Shown: positions 17,482 through 27,099, counted from the stretch's first letter. The stretch: DNA of 64,000 nt from Sphingobacterium humi (GCF_009768885.1 NZ_WSQA01000008.1:124001-188000), one strand, 5' to 3'. Notes: generated by a model not told the origin, from the sequence alone. Numbers and translations: made by a program.

Positions 17482-17489
17482 CAAAAATA
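17482..17489 (-). promoter_or_regulatory. -7 box of the toxin-antitoxin operon
   Basis: TATTTTTG on the minus strand matches TAnnTTTG. A TTTG lies 21 bp upstream (17511-17514), close to the expected -33 spacing. It decides the antitoxin start, because transcription would begin downstream of the ATG at 17494. Confidence 0.6.
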
Positions 17490-17504
17490 ATCATATAATC
17501 CCAA

Positions 17505-17545
17505 CAAAAACAAAAGCGCTACAACATCCTAAAATGCTATAGCGC
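17505..17545 (-). terminator. Terminator after the DUF4397-like lipoprotein gene
   Basis: On the minus strand the stem GCGCTATAGCAT/ATGTTGTAGCGC (one mismatch, short loop) is followed by TTTTGTTTTT. It insulates the lipoprotein gene from the toxin-antitoxin promoter, whose -33 region overlaps the T-tract. Confidence 0.75.
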
Positions 17546-17564
17546 CTGATTTATATAAACAATG

Positions 17565-18479
17565 CTAATTCAAGCGTCTTAATAAAGTTCTGATATTAGG
17601 AATTATCCCAATTGATCTATAAGTTCCATCCTTTTGGAGCAGTTTTCTTTGGATCTGATTTTGATGTCCTTTAATCAATAAAACATATGTACTTCCAGGA
17701 TCTGCTGGTATTATTTGCATTTTATGCATGTGGTCCGGATTCTTTGCATCCGTTAGGCCCAAAAGTATATTTCCATGAGATTTAGAAGCGCCTGTTGTAT
17801 CAATTTCAATATAATCTGTAACATCTCTATAATTTAATACTTCAGGGAAATTTTCTTTCTTTACCTTTCCTTCAACATCATTTCTAATTATTCGAACTCC
17901 TCCTAAATCTGGGCTTAAATGAATGACCCGAAGCCGCACCTTCCCTTCTGTCACTTTTATATCTTCCGGAAAGCTCAAGACATTGAAAGCCCCGTCATTA
18001 TTTGGGTCATCCAATAAATAAACCGCATAATATTGCTTTGGATCAAATTTTAAGGTTGTATCTTTTGCAAATACCTTTTCATCTGTGCTGAATATAAATT
18101 TATATTCACCTTGCTGCATGGGAAACCAATATACATTATGGTATAAGTTCGAATTGGCATTATGCACATTTATCCTTATGTTAGGGTGCATATAACCACT
18201 GCCCGGAAAAGTTCTCCCATGTGGGTCATTTCTGTCCATTCTCCTAAACTTGGGGAATCCATTACGGAAATTATCCGAAGGTACACTGTCATTGATATAG
18301 ATATAATTGTCTCTGCCAATAGCATTGAAGACTTCAGAGGCATCAAAGAAATTTATACGTGCGATTTCATTAGCATTTGAAATTGGGATTACTTCTTTTT
18401 TACATCCCATTAAAGTTTGTAATAAGATACAAATGAGTATAATTTCAAGGAGGTGAAAATATTTTGTCTTTGCTTCCAT
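17565..18479 (-). CDS. DUF4397-like lipoprotein
   Basis: A 304-residue probable outer-membrane lipoprotein with a hydrophobic signal ending LQTLMGCKK. The mature part reads as two beta-rich repeats (YHNVYWFPMQQGEYKF... and RLRVIHLSPDLGGVRI...), the pattern of DUF4397 domains found in Bacteroidota surface proteins. Its ATG overlaps the stop of the upstream lipoprotein gene by one base, and it ends the sigma/anti-sigma/TonB receptor operon. It is probably a surface accessory of the receptor; the ligand is unknown. Confidence 0.65.
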   Translation of the reverse strand: MEAKTKYFHLLEIILICILLQTLMGCKKEVIPISNANEIARINFFDASEVFNAIGRDNYIYINDSVPSDNFRNGFPKFRRMDRNDPHGRTFPGSGYMHPNIRINVHNANSNLYHNVYWFPMQQGEYKFIFSTDEKVFAKDTTLKFDPKQYYAVYLLDDPNNDGAFNVLSFPEDIKVTEGKVRLRVIHLSPDLGGVRIIRNDVEGKVKKENFPEVLNYRDVTDYIEIDTTGASKSHGNILLGLTDAKNPDHMHKMQIIPADPGSTYVLLIKGHQNQIQRKLLQKDGTYRSIGIIPNIRTLLRRLN

Positions 18480-20002
18480 TATTTTATAATTTCAGTTTTT
18501 ACCAATCTTCTTTTTTCATCGGATGTGGCATAGAACATCCCGTCCTCATCATAATTTAAAATTCTATCCTCGCTGGACCAAATTAAGTGATTCCCAAAAT
18601 CTGTTTTTCCCGGAGAATACCGGTTTATTTTTTTCGTTTTAAAATTCATTATGCCAAAGACCGGAAAGTCTTCGTAGTTTTTACCATTTTTATTCTGGTA
18701 AAAAACTCCCAAAAGCCTTCTTCCCGGAAGAGGTGTTTCTACCGAAAAATCTCCGAAAAAGCTATTAAAATCAACCGTATAAAAGGATTCAAAACTTACA
18801 TTAGTAACCGGTTTTTTATCTCTTTTGTATTCTTTTGATTCAAACGATTGAATCATATATTTATTCTTAACATCCCATAAGGAGGTTACCCCGTTGTAGG
18901 AGTTGTAAAAAATATGTTCATCGGGTGCAATTGCAAATGGATTAAAACTATTAGGATTCATGAAAACACCAGGTAACATACCTATCATTACATAGTCAGG
19001 AACTTCTTGGTCAGTTTTTGAATCCCATGCATTAAAACCTTTCATTTTAAAGACGTACCTATAATCCCTATTTGGGTTCATTTTAGTAATATAATATCCG
19101 CTTCTAAAAAAATATACTGTACCATCATCCATTACTTTAATTTTGTCGAAGGAGTTTATAATTTTTACATCCTTTATTTTTCCCTCAAAGGGTAGCACTA
19201 AATCCATAGTCAGAAACCTATAATATGATGGACTATAAGAACGATTCAGGACTTCACATTTTCTATTCGTTAAATCACACTGCACTAATCGCCAAACTTT
19301 CCCACTAGGATTCGGGTTAACAATATTATCTTTTGTACTAGCAATAAAATATAGGGTTTGCTCTTTTGAATCAATTCCACCTGCATATACAAAATCAATT
19401 TTGAATTCTCCATTTTCATCGCTTAGGGAACTTTCTTCTATAATTTTGATTTCCGTATCATCTTTAAGCATTTTAAAAAGCCCCTTATTTTCATGATCCC
19501 AATAAAATATAGTACCAGTACCACTTAAACACTCCATCATGCTTAACCTAGTCGCTGGCTTCGCTCTTCTTGTTAGTTTTAGTTTATGGGGAATCAGACC
19601 TACATTTTGATCAGGAAGGATATCGATTGGCTTTAGGTTAATTTTTTGCCCTAAAGATTCTACGCTAACAGGAACACCAGGTCCTGAGCCCATTTCTCGG
19701 GTTACAACAACCTTTACCCGATCCAATAGTCTATTACCAAAAAGAGCACCAGCGCCTTGGGTTTCTACAGCAGCTATTTTTGCTGCTACATCACCGATAT
19801 TTATTTTCAAGTCCGCTGGATTTAACCTACCTACAAATTTGATGGTATCCCCTACATTATAGGAATAGGTGCCTAATTCTTGAACTTCGGGAGTCCCTTT
19901 TTGGAATTCATAAAACTGATCTGCCGATTCGCAAGAAGACATCCCTCCTATTACTACGATAAGTAAACTTAGCTGTCTCCAGTTTTTTAATGCGTGTATC
20001 AT
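18479..20002 (-). CDS. Lipoprotein with IPT/TIG-like N-terminus, receptor partner
   Basis: A protein of about 507 residues with a lipoprotein signal MIHALKNWRQL...GGMSSCES. The first part of the mature protein (YSYNVGDTIKFVGRL...) resembles an IPT/TIG immunoglobulin-like domain. The rest is beta-rich, with repeated Tyr/Phe-containing strands that could be a propeller. The frame is open to a TTG at 20074, but only the ATG at 20002 gives a proper signal peptide, and it starts 14 bp after the receptor gene. No SusD homologue is present, so this protein may act as the surface ligand-binding partner of the TonB receptor (inference). Confidence 0.6.
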   Translation of the reverse strand: MIHALKNWRQLSLLIVVIGGMSSCESADQFYEFQKGTPEVQELGTYSYNVGDTIKFVGRLNPADLKINIGDVAAKIAAVETQGAGALFGNRLLDRVKVVVTREMGSGPGVPVSVESLGQKINLKPIDILPDQNVGLIPHKLKLTRRAKPATRLSMMECLSGTGTIFYWDHENKGLFKMLKDDTEIKIIEESSLSDENGEFKIDFVYAGGIDSKEQTLYFIASTKDNIVNPNPSGKVWRLVQCDLTNRKCEVLNRSYSPSYYRFLTMDLVLPFEGKIKDVKIINSFDKIKVMDDGTVYFFRSGYYITKMNPNRDYRYVFKMKGFNAWDSKTDQEVPDYVMIGMLPGVFMNPNSFNPFAIAPDEHIFYNSYNGVTSLWDVKNKYMIQSFESKEYKRDKKPVTNVSFESFYTVDFNSFFGDFSVETPLPGRRLLGVFYQNKNGKNYEDFPVFGIMNFKTKKINRYSPGKTDFGNHLIWSSEDRILNYDEDGMFYATSDEKRRLVKTEIIK

Positions 20003-20015
20003 AATTTTTTCATTT

Positions 20016-23000
20016 TTAAAGTGAATAGGAAAATGTGAGTATAAAATGCCGACCCGGATTAAAGGAAGATGCAATATTATCCCCTCCTTTGGTAATATTT
20101 GTCATTGGATCCGGATCTGTAATTTCATATTGAGGTTCATATTTCCAGGTGTAATTATTATCTATGGCCATTTCTATGGGTTGATTTAAGAGGTTTTGAA
20201 CCGATAATTTCAATTGCATATGTTGGAATACACGTTGGGTATAAGCAAAATCTAAACTCTTCCGTGGTAATTCCATTAAACTCCCTCGGAATTCAGTCGT
20301 GGCTAAAAGTTTATTATATTTTTCATAGGTGCCCGCAGCATAAATCCGAAGGCCAATGATATTGTAGTTGAGTGAGACCTTGCTGCCAAACCCAGGATTA
20401 TCATAATTTAAACCTACATTATAGATATAAGGAGCTTGTCCCTGAAGGGGTCGTTTAACGGTGGTCAGCCGAAGGTTTCTTCCAAATTCCTCTAACTCCT
20501 GCTTTAAGTCCAAACTATCCTTTATGGCCTCACTACGAATAAAGGATGCATTTCCAATTAGGGATAATTCCCTGAAAAATTTCCCTGGTAGGAAATCCAT
20601 TTTTTTCTGCAATTCCAATTCAATTCCTTTGATTGTTGCTCGGCCGGCATTTTGGAAGGTTATCATGGGTAAAATATCAAGGACTCTATTGTTAATGTGT
20701 ATCCGTTCAATAGGGTTTGTCAGGTCTTTATAAAAGGCGCCCACACTAATTAATTCACCACGGGCATTTGCTGCGGGATAGAATTCTAAGCGGAGGTCGT
20801 AATTCTCAACAGAGGCTGTTTTTAAATTTTGATTCCCTCGAATAACCTGATAGTTCTGGTAGTCTGTTTCTTCATAAGGTGATGCTTCTCTGAATTCATA
20901 GCGGTTCAAGGTTCGACCATAGCCCGCACGGAATACCCAACTGTTTGATGGTCGAAAACTCATGTTTATAGACGGTAGATAATGAAGGGTTGGATTATCA
21001 ATGAATATGGGATAGTTCACTGAAAAAGGACTATTTTTGGGAATAGAAGCCGCAATTTTTTGGCGATTATACTCCACACGTAAGCCTCCCGTAACCTCAA
21101 TCTTTCTATCCAAAGGAGTCAAAGCTAACATCGCATAACCGCTGTTATTTTGTTCGGTGCCTATATAAGCATCTGCTCCTGAAGTTCGGTCAAATACTTT
21201 TAAACCTGTTTCATCCGGACGGAAATAATAAGAACTCCATACCCTATCTAAGGAATTTTCTTTAAAACTAACTAAATTCGGGTTTACATACTTTCCATAA
21301 TATCCTGCAGGAGTACTCACGTCTGAGGCAGCCCCTCCTTTAAAATCGCCTTCATGAATGGTGTATATACGTCGGTAGATTTTCCGTTGTTTAAATTGAT
21401 GAAAAGTACCGGTCTGAAATTTCAACCAAGGGCGTAGATTATAATGATAGTCTGCAGAAACATTATAAACCCCCTCCTGCATGCGACTCCAAAACCTTGA
21501 CATAATACCGTTGGTTACTGAGGTCTGATCCGTTTCGTCTTTATCCCCTTGACGTATTCGTGCCGTCCAATGCATAGAAGCATCACCCATTTCCATCCAA
21601 GGAACCGGTGCTTGCAATCTGATGACCCGCTCATCTGGTGTAGCTTGTTGACTAAAGGTGTAGCCTAGATTCCATAGGAACTTATGCTTTGCTTGCTGGT
21701 AATAATGTTGGCCACCTAAATTACCAGCATATAGAAACCTGGAAAAATAGGTAAGAATATTGTTTTTATCAATCGTTTCTAATTGGCGGCTATCATCAAA
21801 AGCATAAGGTCTACTAATCCTTACAATAGTGCTAGACTGCCCTTGGTTTAATATGAAATTCTTAAACTGCACATTGCTACTGTCACGAAGGCGATAAGTA
21901 AAATTCTGCAATAGATTGAGTTGCGCATTATCACGACTGCTGGTTTCAAAATTCACATTATCCATATAGGTTATACCATCTTGGCGGGTAAAATGAGCGT
22001 ACTGCCTATCATTTTTGTAATTCAAGGAAGTAAGCATAGAAAGTTGTCGGCCGAGCAAAGGAAAGCTATCGTAATAATTGGCGGTAATCTGTAAATTGGG
22101 TAAAGCGGTTTTTTGGCCATAGGTCAGAATAGGTGAAAACGCATTTAAATAAGTTTCCTGACTTACATCCACCTGGTCGAAATTCCCAAAACCCGGAATG
22201 GAACCGGGTAGCTTGCGCGTGCCATCATCGAAGCCTAAGAAGTCAAATCGCCCACCCTCATACGTTAAAAACCCATCCTTGAAGGTGGTGCCGGTTTCCC
22301 AGCCACCCTGAACTTCAATATCAAAATGCTTCACCATTCGGGCATCCTTTGTGAATATTTTTATGACCCCACCCGTTGCATCAGCCTGATTTTCCGGTGA
22401 TGGGGATTTATACACAAATACTTTATCGATAATTCGGCTAGGAATCAGATCCAGTGCGAATGCTCGGCTAAACATCTCTGTACTTGGCGCCACATTATCA
22501 TTCAAGTACGTTAGGTTATAGCGTTCATTTAACCCACGGACCACAACAAATTGATCATCAACGGTCGTCACGCCAGCCACGCGCTGCATCACATCCGCAG
22601 CATTCCGATCCGCAGACCGACTAATCTGCTCGGAAGATATTGCCGACATCACCAAGGAGGCCGATCTTACCTCGTCCAAAACCTGGCGCTCGGAGGAGTG
22701 GGAAACAGGACGTCGCGTTCGAGCTATCACGCGAACTTCCTCCAAGGAAGTATCATCAGATTGCAGTCGGATATCATAACTTGCTTCTCGTCCTGCGCGT
22801 ACGGTTACATGCAGGGTTTCAGATTTGTAAGCCACATAGCTCACTAGCAAGGTATAGCGACCTGCAGGAACATCCACAAACTCATAAAATCCTGCTGCAT
22901 TAGATTTTACGGTCCTTTTCAATTCCACAAGCTGCAAGGTAGCATTTGCCAATGGACTGGAGGTTTCAAACTCGACAACCCGCCCTTTGAGCATGGCTAG

Positions 23001-23366
23001 TTCTTGTTTTTCGCTGCTATTTACGGCTCGCTTCGCAATCACGATGCTGTTGTTAATAAGTTGATAATCTTGTCCTGTACCTTCCAATACCTGCTTCAAC
23101 ACCTGGTCTAAGGAAGTGCCAGAAAATTCAGCATTGATTCGCTTGGCATGGATAAATTGATTCTTGTCATAGGAAATAGGCATATGCGCTAGTCCCTCCA
23201 ATTGTTCAAAAACATCAATCAAGCTTGCATTATGAAAGCTTAATTCAACGGGGATAGGTTTTAATTGTTGTGCTTGCAATGGTCCAATTCCAAACATACA
23301 ACAGTAAAAAATAAACGTAATGACTACGGAATAGGGATTCCGAAATGGGGTAATCTTTTTTTTCAT
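20016..23366 (-). CDS. TonB-dependent receptor with STN domain
   Basis: A 1116-residue outer-membrane receptor. In order it has a signal peptide ending PLQAQ, an N-terminal STN (secretin/TonB short) domain at about residues 40-115 (VELSFHNASLIDVFEQL), a carboxypeptidase-regulatory-like domain (LKGRVVEFETSSPLANATL, about 128-210), a plug domain (about 235-345, with RNAADVMQRVAGVTT), and a long beta barrel ending in the terminal aromatic motif FILTFSYSL. The STN domain normally contacts a FecR anti-sigma factor, and the fecI/fecR-type genes lie just upstream. The plug and barrel resemble general TonB receptors more than SusC. The ligand is not deducible. Confidence 0.9.
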   Translation of the reverse strand: MKKKITPFRNPYSVVITFIFYCCMFGIGPLQAQQLKPIPVELSFHNASLIDVFEQLEGLAHMPISYDKNQFIHAKRINAEFSGTSLDQVLKQVLEGTGQDYQLINNSIVIAKRAVNSSEKQELAMLKGRVVEFETSSPLANATLQLVELKRTVKSNAAGFYEFVDVPAGRYTLLVSYVAYKSETLHVTVRAGREASYDIRLQSDDTSLEEVRVIARTRRPVSHSSERQVLDEVRSASLVMSAISSEQISRSADRNAADVMQRVAGVTTVDDQFVVVRGLNERYNLTYLNDNVAPSTEMFSRAFALDLIPSRIIDKVFVYKSPSPENQADATGGVIKIFTKDARMVKHFDIEVQGGWETGTTFKDGFLTYEGGRFDFLGFDDGTRKLPGSIPGFGNFDQVDVSQETYLNAFSPILTYGQKTALPNLQITANYYDSFPLLGRQLSMLTSLNYKNDRQYAHFTRQDGITYMDNVNFETSSRDNAQLNLLQNFTYRLRDSSNVQFKNFILNQGQSSTIVRISRPYAFDDSRQLETIDKNNILTYFSRFLYAGNLGGQHYYQQAKHKFLWNLGYTFSQQATPDERVIRLQAPVPWMEMGDASMHWTARIRQGDKDETDQTSVTNGIMSRFWSRMQEGVYNVSADYHYNLRPWLKFQTGTFHQFKQRKIYRRIYTIHEGDFKGGAASDVSTPAGYYGKYVNPNLVSFKENSLDRVWSSYYFRPDETGLKVFDRTSGADAYIGTEQNNSGYAMLALTPLDRKIEVTGGLRVEYNRQKIAASIPKNSPFSVNYPIFIDNPTLHYLPSINMSFRPSNSWVFRAGYGRTLNRYEFREASPYEETDYQNYQVIRGNQNLKTASVENYDLRLEFYPAANARGELISVGAFYKDLTNPIERIHINNRVLDILPMITFQNAGRATIKGIELELQKKMDFLPGKFFRELSLIGNASFIRSEAIKDSLDLKQELEEFGRNLRLTTVKRPLQGQAPYIYNVGLNYDNPGFGSKVSLNYNIIGLRIYAAGTYEKYNKLLATTEFRGSLMELPRKSLDFAYTQRVFQHMQLKLSVQNLLNQPIEMAIDNNYTWKYEPQYEITDPDPMTNITKGGDNIASSFNPGRHFILTFSYSL

Positions 23367-23391
23367 ATCTATGTGTTTAGTTTAGTAGCTT

Positions 23392-24390
23392 TCATTCGCG
23401 ATAAAATCTAATTTTATCGTTTTCTTTCTTGGCCTGGCAATTGGCAATCCGAGTTAGCATCGCTAGGATATCCTGCAAATCGTCGGTCTGCCGATATTGT
23501 GTCGAGAAGCTCACTTTGCGAATCTCTGCATCTTCACAAATCAGCGTTATCCCATGCGTGCGGTGCAGCTGCAGTGCCAGTTCATCAAAGCTGACACCCG
23601 CTAAGCGAATAATGCCTTTTCGCCATGCAGAGGCCTGTTCGGCTGGTTTATCTTGCAATAAAACCTGTTGATTGCTTTTGCTATACCTGAGGCTCCTGTT
23701 TGGCAGAAGCTTAGCTAGTGCTTTTGTATCTTTCAATACCTCCACTTTCCCTGTTGCGACGGTAATTTCCACCTGCTCAGCCGTCGGATATGCTTGCACA
23801 TTAAAGGATGTTCCCAGTACCCGGGTCGATAAATAATCGGTATGTACTATAAATGGCTTTCCCTCCTGCTTGGCGATTTCAAAGAAGGCCTCCCCTTCCA
23901 GCGACACTATCCGTTTATCATCAAAGGCGCTGGGGTAATGCAGGGTACTACCTCCACGCAACCAAACGATACTGCCATCCATTAGGGCCACTTTCATCAA
24001 TTTCCCGGGTGCACATGTGTAAACTTGCCATCTGGAGGAAGGTTGCTGGGTCAGCTGCGAAAAGTAGAAATTAACCTCACGGTGCTTCAGAAAAAATAAA
24101 CAACCTAGGGTCAACAAGAAAACTGCAGCAATCCAATATTTAGGCTTGCTATAACGCCATAAAAGATGCCGTGGATTTACTTTCTGCCGCGCAATGCCCG
24201 CCATAATCTTGGCTAGTAAGGCATTTTTAACGGCCTCTTCCGAACTGCTATCCAGAAAAACAGCGCTGTTGCCTACCTGGTCAAAATGAGCATACCAGAT
24301 AGCTAAATCTGCACGTTCCACAGGACCTAGTTCTTCCTTAGCTTCTAAGTAAAGTAGTTCCCATAGCCTCAGTTGATTAATTTGTGTCAT
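23392..24390 (-). CDS. FecR-family anti-sigma factor
   Basis: A 332-residue inner-membrane regulator that holds the ECF sigma factor and receives the signal from the receptor STN domain. It has a cytoplasmic N-terminal part (about residues 1-95), one membrane helix (IAAVFLLTLGCLFFL near residue 95), the periplasmic FecR domain with the typical TDYLSTRVLGTSFNVQAYP and VEITVATGKVEVL stretches, and a C-terminal DUF4974-like STN-contact domain ending CQAKKENDKIRFYRE. The first frame codon is TTG, and the ATG directly after it is preferred. Confidence 0.92.
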   Translation of the reverse strand: MTQINQLRLWELLYLEAKEELGPVERADLAIWYAHFDQVGNSAVFLDSSSEEAVKNALLAKIMAGIARQKVNPRHLLWRYSKPKYWIAAVFLLTLGCLFFLKHREVNFYFSQLTQQPSSRWQVYTCAPGKLMKVALMDGSIVWLRGGSTLHYPSAFDDKRIVSLEGEAFFEIAKQEGKPFIVHTDYLSTRVLGTSFNVQAYPTAEQVEITVATGKVEVLKDTKALAKLLPNRSLRYSKSNQQVLLQDKPAEQASAWRKGIIRLAGVSFDELALQLHRTHGITLICEDAEIRKVSFSTQYRQTDDLQDILAMLTRIANCQAKKENDKIRFYRE

Positions 24391-24462
24391 CAACTAAATA
24401 ACCAATCGAAAAGGATGGATGTACTAAGCTTGTAAAAAACTTAATATTAAGAGAAGATGGAG

Positions 24463-25041
24463 TTAATATCGCTCCGCTAAAAGCAAAGCTATGGTCAACA
24501 AGTTGTTAAATAAAGGTTGTGGAATTTCATCTTGGGTATAGCGATTCACCGCCTGGCGAATACGTTTGAGCGCCATGGAAATTTGATTCCGGACAGTCTG
24601 ATCCGACAGCCCCAATTGAGCGGCAATTTCAGCACTAGACAATAGTTCAAACCGGCTCAACAAGAAAATAGTCTTCATACGCTCGGGTAAGCGCTCAATT
24701 TCTTCCATAATCAATAGCTCTAGCTCTTGGCTTGCTAATGTAGACGATTCATTCGCGATCAAATAATCGGCCTGCCAGCCTAAAAACTCTTGGTAGGATT
24801 GAAAAATTAGTTTCCGACGGTAATAATTAATGATTCTACTTTTTAGCCGTTGGTGCAAAAAAGAACGCACCGATTCTTCCTGGCTTAAGTCTATGTTTTT
24901 ATTAAATAATGATATAAAAATATCTTGCAAAATATCTTCGCAATCTTGTACCACAGGAATGCGCCGATGCGCAACCAGATAAAGCTCCTTCCAAAACTTC
25001 TCATACAATTGCTTTATCGCTTTTTTACGTGTATTGAACAT
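24463..25041 (-). CDS. ECF RNA polymerase sigma factor (FecI-like)
   Basis: A 192-residue sigma-70 family factor, extracytoplasmic-function type. Region 2 is near residues 10-80 (QDCEDILQDIFISLFNKN) and region 4 near 125-175 (LPERMKTIFLLSRFELLSSAEIAAQLGLSDQTVRNQ, a clear helix-turn-helix). It is first in a run of genes encoding anti-sigma factor, TonB receptor and lipoproteins, the standard arrangement for trans-envelope signalling. It probably activates the receptor operon when the ligand is bound. Confidence 0.93.
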   Translation of the reverse strand: MFNTRKKAIKQLYEKFWKELYLVAHRRIPVVQDCEDILQDIFISLFNKNIDLSQEESVRSFLHQRLKSRIINYYRRKLIFQSYQEFLGWQADYLIANESSTLASQELELLIMEEIERLPERMKTIFLLSRFELLSSAEIAAQLGLSDQTVRNQISMALKRIRQAVNRYTQDEIPQPLFNNLLTIALLLAERY

Positions 25042-25140
25042 GGTAATTCTCCATAAAACATTGGAAAACTAACAATAAAATACTTAATACGATAATTTAT
25101 TACATTAACATTATATTATTTACCCAATATATAGATGTAT

Positions 25141-25965
25141 TTATTGGGGTTTATAGGCGGCAATCATCATGTGCGGGCTCAAGGTAAGCAATTGTTCATC
25201 ATTCTCGGTCAGCAAACTTATCGCATCCAAGTTTTTTCTTTTCTGCTTATTCAACATACTTTCAAAGTACGACTTATCCAACCAGGTCATCCCTTCCACG
25301 GCATACAATTTATCGACTTCTAAGCCACAGGCCTCAAACTCAGCCTTCAATTGTGCCGGCTTATGGTAATAGGCTTCTGCCATCATCCCCGGTAAATCGG
25401 CTGGCGCCTGATGCATACCTGTGGATAATTCTTCCTGGCACATGGCTAAAAATGAAGGAACGTGAATCAGTCCATTCATTAAACCCACGATCGTCGATGC
25501 GGAATAATTGATGGCAAAACCAAGGATCACACCGCCAGGTTTAAGGACACGTTTCGCTTCTTGAATGGCCTTTAGTCGCGCTCCCTCCTGCTGTAAATGA
25601 TACAAAGGACCATGCAATATTACGACATCGGCTTTCTCGCTGGGGAAATCCAAGGCTTGGGCCTCCCCTTTTATCACTTTAAAACGCGCTTTAAATTTTG
25701 TAGCTCGTTTTTCGGCTAATTTTAGGTGTTTATCTAAGGGTTCAATCAAATAAACGGTATGGCCAAGCTGTGCCAACCACTCCGCATATTTCCCTGTGCC
25801 CCCGCCTACATCAACAAGCAGCGAATCTTTGCTTAAGAACCTGCTTATTAATGCTTTAATACGCTCAAACTCAAACATCCCTAAACCCGAATTTAGGCGA
25901 TCTTCTTCTGAGGCCTTATTGTAAAAATCTTCAATTTCTCGACTCACCAGTCCTTGCTTCGCCAT
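25141..25965 (-). CDS. Class I SAM-dependent methyltransferase
   Basis: A 274-residue Rossmann-fold methyltransferase with motif I LLVDVGGGTGKYAEWLAQLG (about residues 49-68), the acidic position in IEPLDKHL, ADVVILHGPLYHL as motif IV, and AKRVLKPGGVILGF as motif VI. The substrate cannot be named. It follows metA by 8 bp on the same strand, so it is likely co-transcribed with methionine synthesis, which supplies its SAM. No cofactor or membrane features are seen beyond the fold. Confidence 0.85.
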   Translation of the reverse strand: MAKQGLVSREIEDFYNKASEEDRLNSGLGMFEFERIKALISRFLSKDSLLVDVGGGTGKYAEWLAQLGHTVYLIEPLDKHLKLAEKRATKFKARFKVIKGEAQALDFPSEKADVVILHGPLYHLQQEGARLKAIQEAKRVLKPGGVILGFAINYSASTIVGLMNGLIHVPSFLAMCQEELSTGMHQAPADLPGMMAEAYYHKPAQLKAEFEACGLEVDKLYAVEGMTWLDKSYFESMLNKQKRKNLDAISLLTENDEQLLTLSPHMMIAAYKPQ

Positions 25966-25973
25966 CGCAATAC

Positions 25974-26918
25974 TTAGCCATTAATTTTGATATCACCGAG
26001 GTTTGGTACCTCTTTTAAATCATATGGAGTTTCCTGATAAACGTAATAGTTTAACCAGTTATTAAACAGGAGATTAGCATGTCCTGACCAACGTACTACA
26101 GGACCTAATTCCGGCTTATCATCCTGATAATAATTTGCGGGCACCTCAATTTCTAATCCTTTCTCCATATCACGCATATATTCCTCATGTAAGGTTAATG
26201 GTGCATATTCAGAATGGCCTGTCAGGTACAATTCACGACCACCACGAGTCGCTAAAATAGCCATTCCTGCCTCCTTTGATTCCGAAAGCACGGAAATCTC
26301 CGGCTTGGCTTTTACATCCTCTGGTAACAAGGTCGTATGCCGGCTGTGGGGAATATAGAATTCATCGTCGAATCCACGGAACAACGGATCTTTTTTATCG
26401 GATGCCGTATGCTTAAATACACCGAATAGTTTCGAACCTAAAGGCTGCTTCTCCACGCCATAGAAATGATAAAGTGCCGCTTGAGAGGCCCAACAAATGT
26501 ATAATGTAGAAAAAACATGCTGGCGAGCCCAATCGAAAATCATCGTCACCTCCGGCCAATAACTAACCTGCTCAAATGGCAGCATCTCTACAGGAGCCCC
26601 TGTGATAATCATGCCATCGTAGGTGTTAGCTTTCACCTCTTCAAAGCTTTTGTAAAACATCTCCAAATGCTCTTCAGGTGTGTTTTTAGGGTTATGGGTT
26701 GCCAACCGTAAAAAATCCATCTCCACCTGCAAGGGGTTGTTAGACAGCAAACGGATAAAATCTGTTTCTGTAGAAATCTTTAAAGGCATCAGGTTTAGCA
26801 CGAGTAATTTCATCGGTCGAATATCTTGCGTATTCGCGCGAAGATCGCTCATGACAAAGATGTTTTCCTTTTTTAAAAGTTCTATTGCAGGTAAATTATC
26901 TGGTATCTTAACTGGCAT
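25974..26918 (-). CDS. metA: Homoserine O-acyltransferase MetA (predicted acetyl-CoA-specific)
   Basis: Activates homoserine for methionine synthesis. The 314-residue protein has the MetA fold with catalytic Cys142 in LYICWASQAALYHFYG and His in the C-terminal segment LTGHSEYAPLTL. Residue 111 is Glu (TGAPVEMLPFE). In this family Glu at 111 goes with acetyl-CoA use and Gly with succinyl-CoA use, so it is probably a homoserine O-acetyltransferase despite the usual succinyltransferase name. An AGGAGGG Shine-Dalgarno precedes the ATG. The leader is too short for a SAM riboswitch. Confidence 0.93.
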   Translation of the reverse strand: MPVKIPDNLPAIELLKKENIFVMSDLRANTQDIRPMKLLVLNLMPLKISTETDFIRLLSNNPLQVEMDFLRLATHNPKNTPEEHLEMFYKSFEEVKANTYDGMIITGAPVEMLPFEQVSYWPEVTMIFDWARQHVFSTLYICWASQAALYHFYGVEKQPLGSKLFGVFKHTASDKKDPLFRGFDDEFYIPHSRHTTLLPEDVKAKPEISVLSESKEAGMAILATRGGRELYLTGHSEYAPLTLHEEYMRDMEKGLEIEVPANYYQDDKPELGPVVRWSGHANLLFNNWLNYYVYQETPYDLKEVPNLGDIKING

Positions 26919-26950
26919 ATGCTATTCCCTCCTTTTCATTTTTAAGTTGA

Positions 26951-26958
26951 CAAATGTA
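26951..26958 (-). promoter_or_regulatory. -7 box of the metA-methyltransferase operon
   Basis: TACATTTG on the minus strand is a perfect TAnnTTTG match 33 bp before the metA ATG. Confidence 0.6.
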
Positions 26959-27091
26959 CAAATTGAAAGTTGTTTTCTATAACCAAGCTGGTAAATTGAC
27001 GTTTAAATTAAACCCTATTCTCCATTTATCAGTTAAAGCTACATGTTAAAACAAATTTTGTATAAAATTGGCATTTATTATTAATTTTCGC

Positions 27092-27099
27092 TAATATTG
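27092..27099 (+). promoter_or_regulatory. Possible -7 box of gdhA
   Basis: TAATATTG is one mismatch from TAnnTTTG, with TTG at 27068-27070 about 21 bp upstream as a -33 element. It lies 30 bp before the gdhA ATG. Confidence 0.4.
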
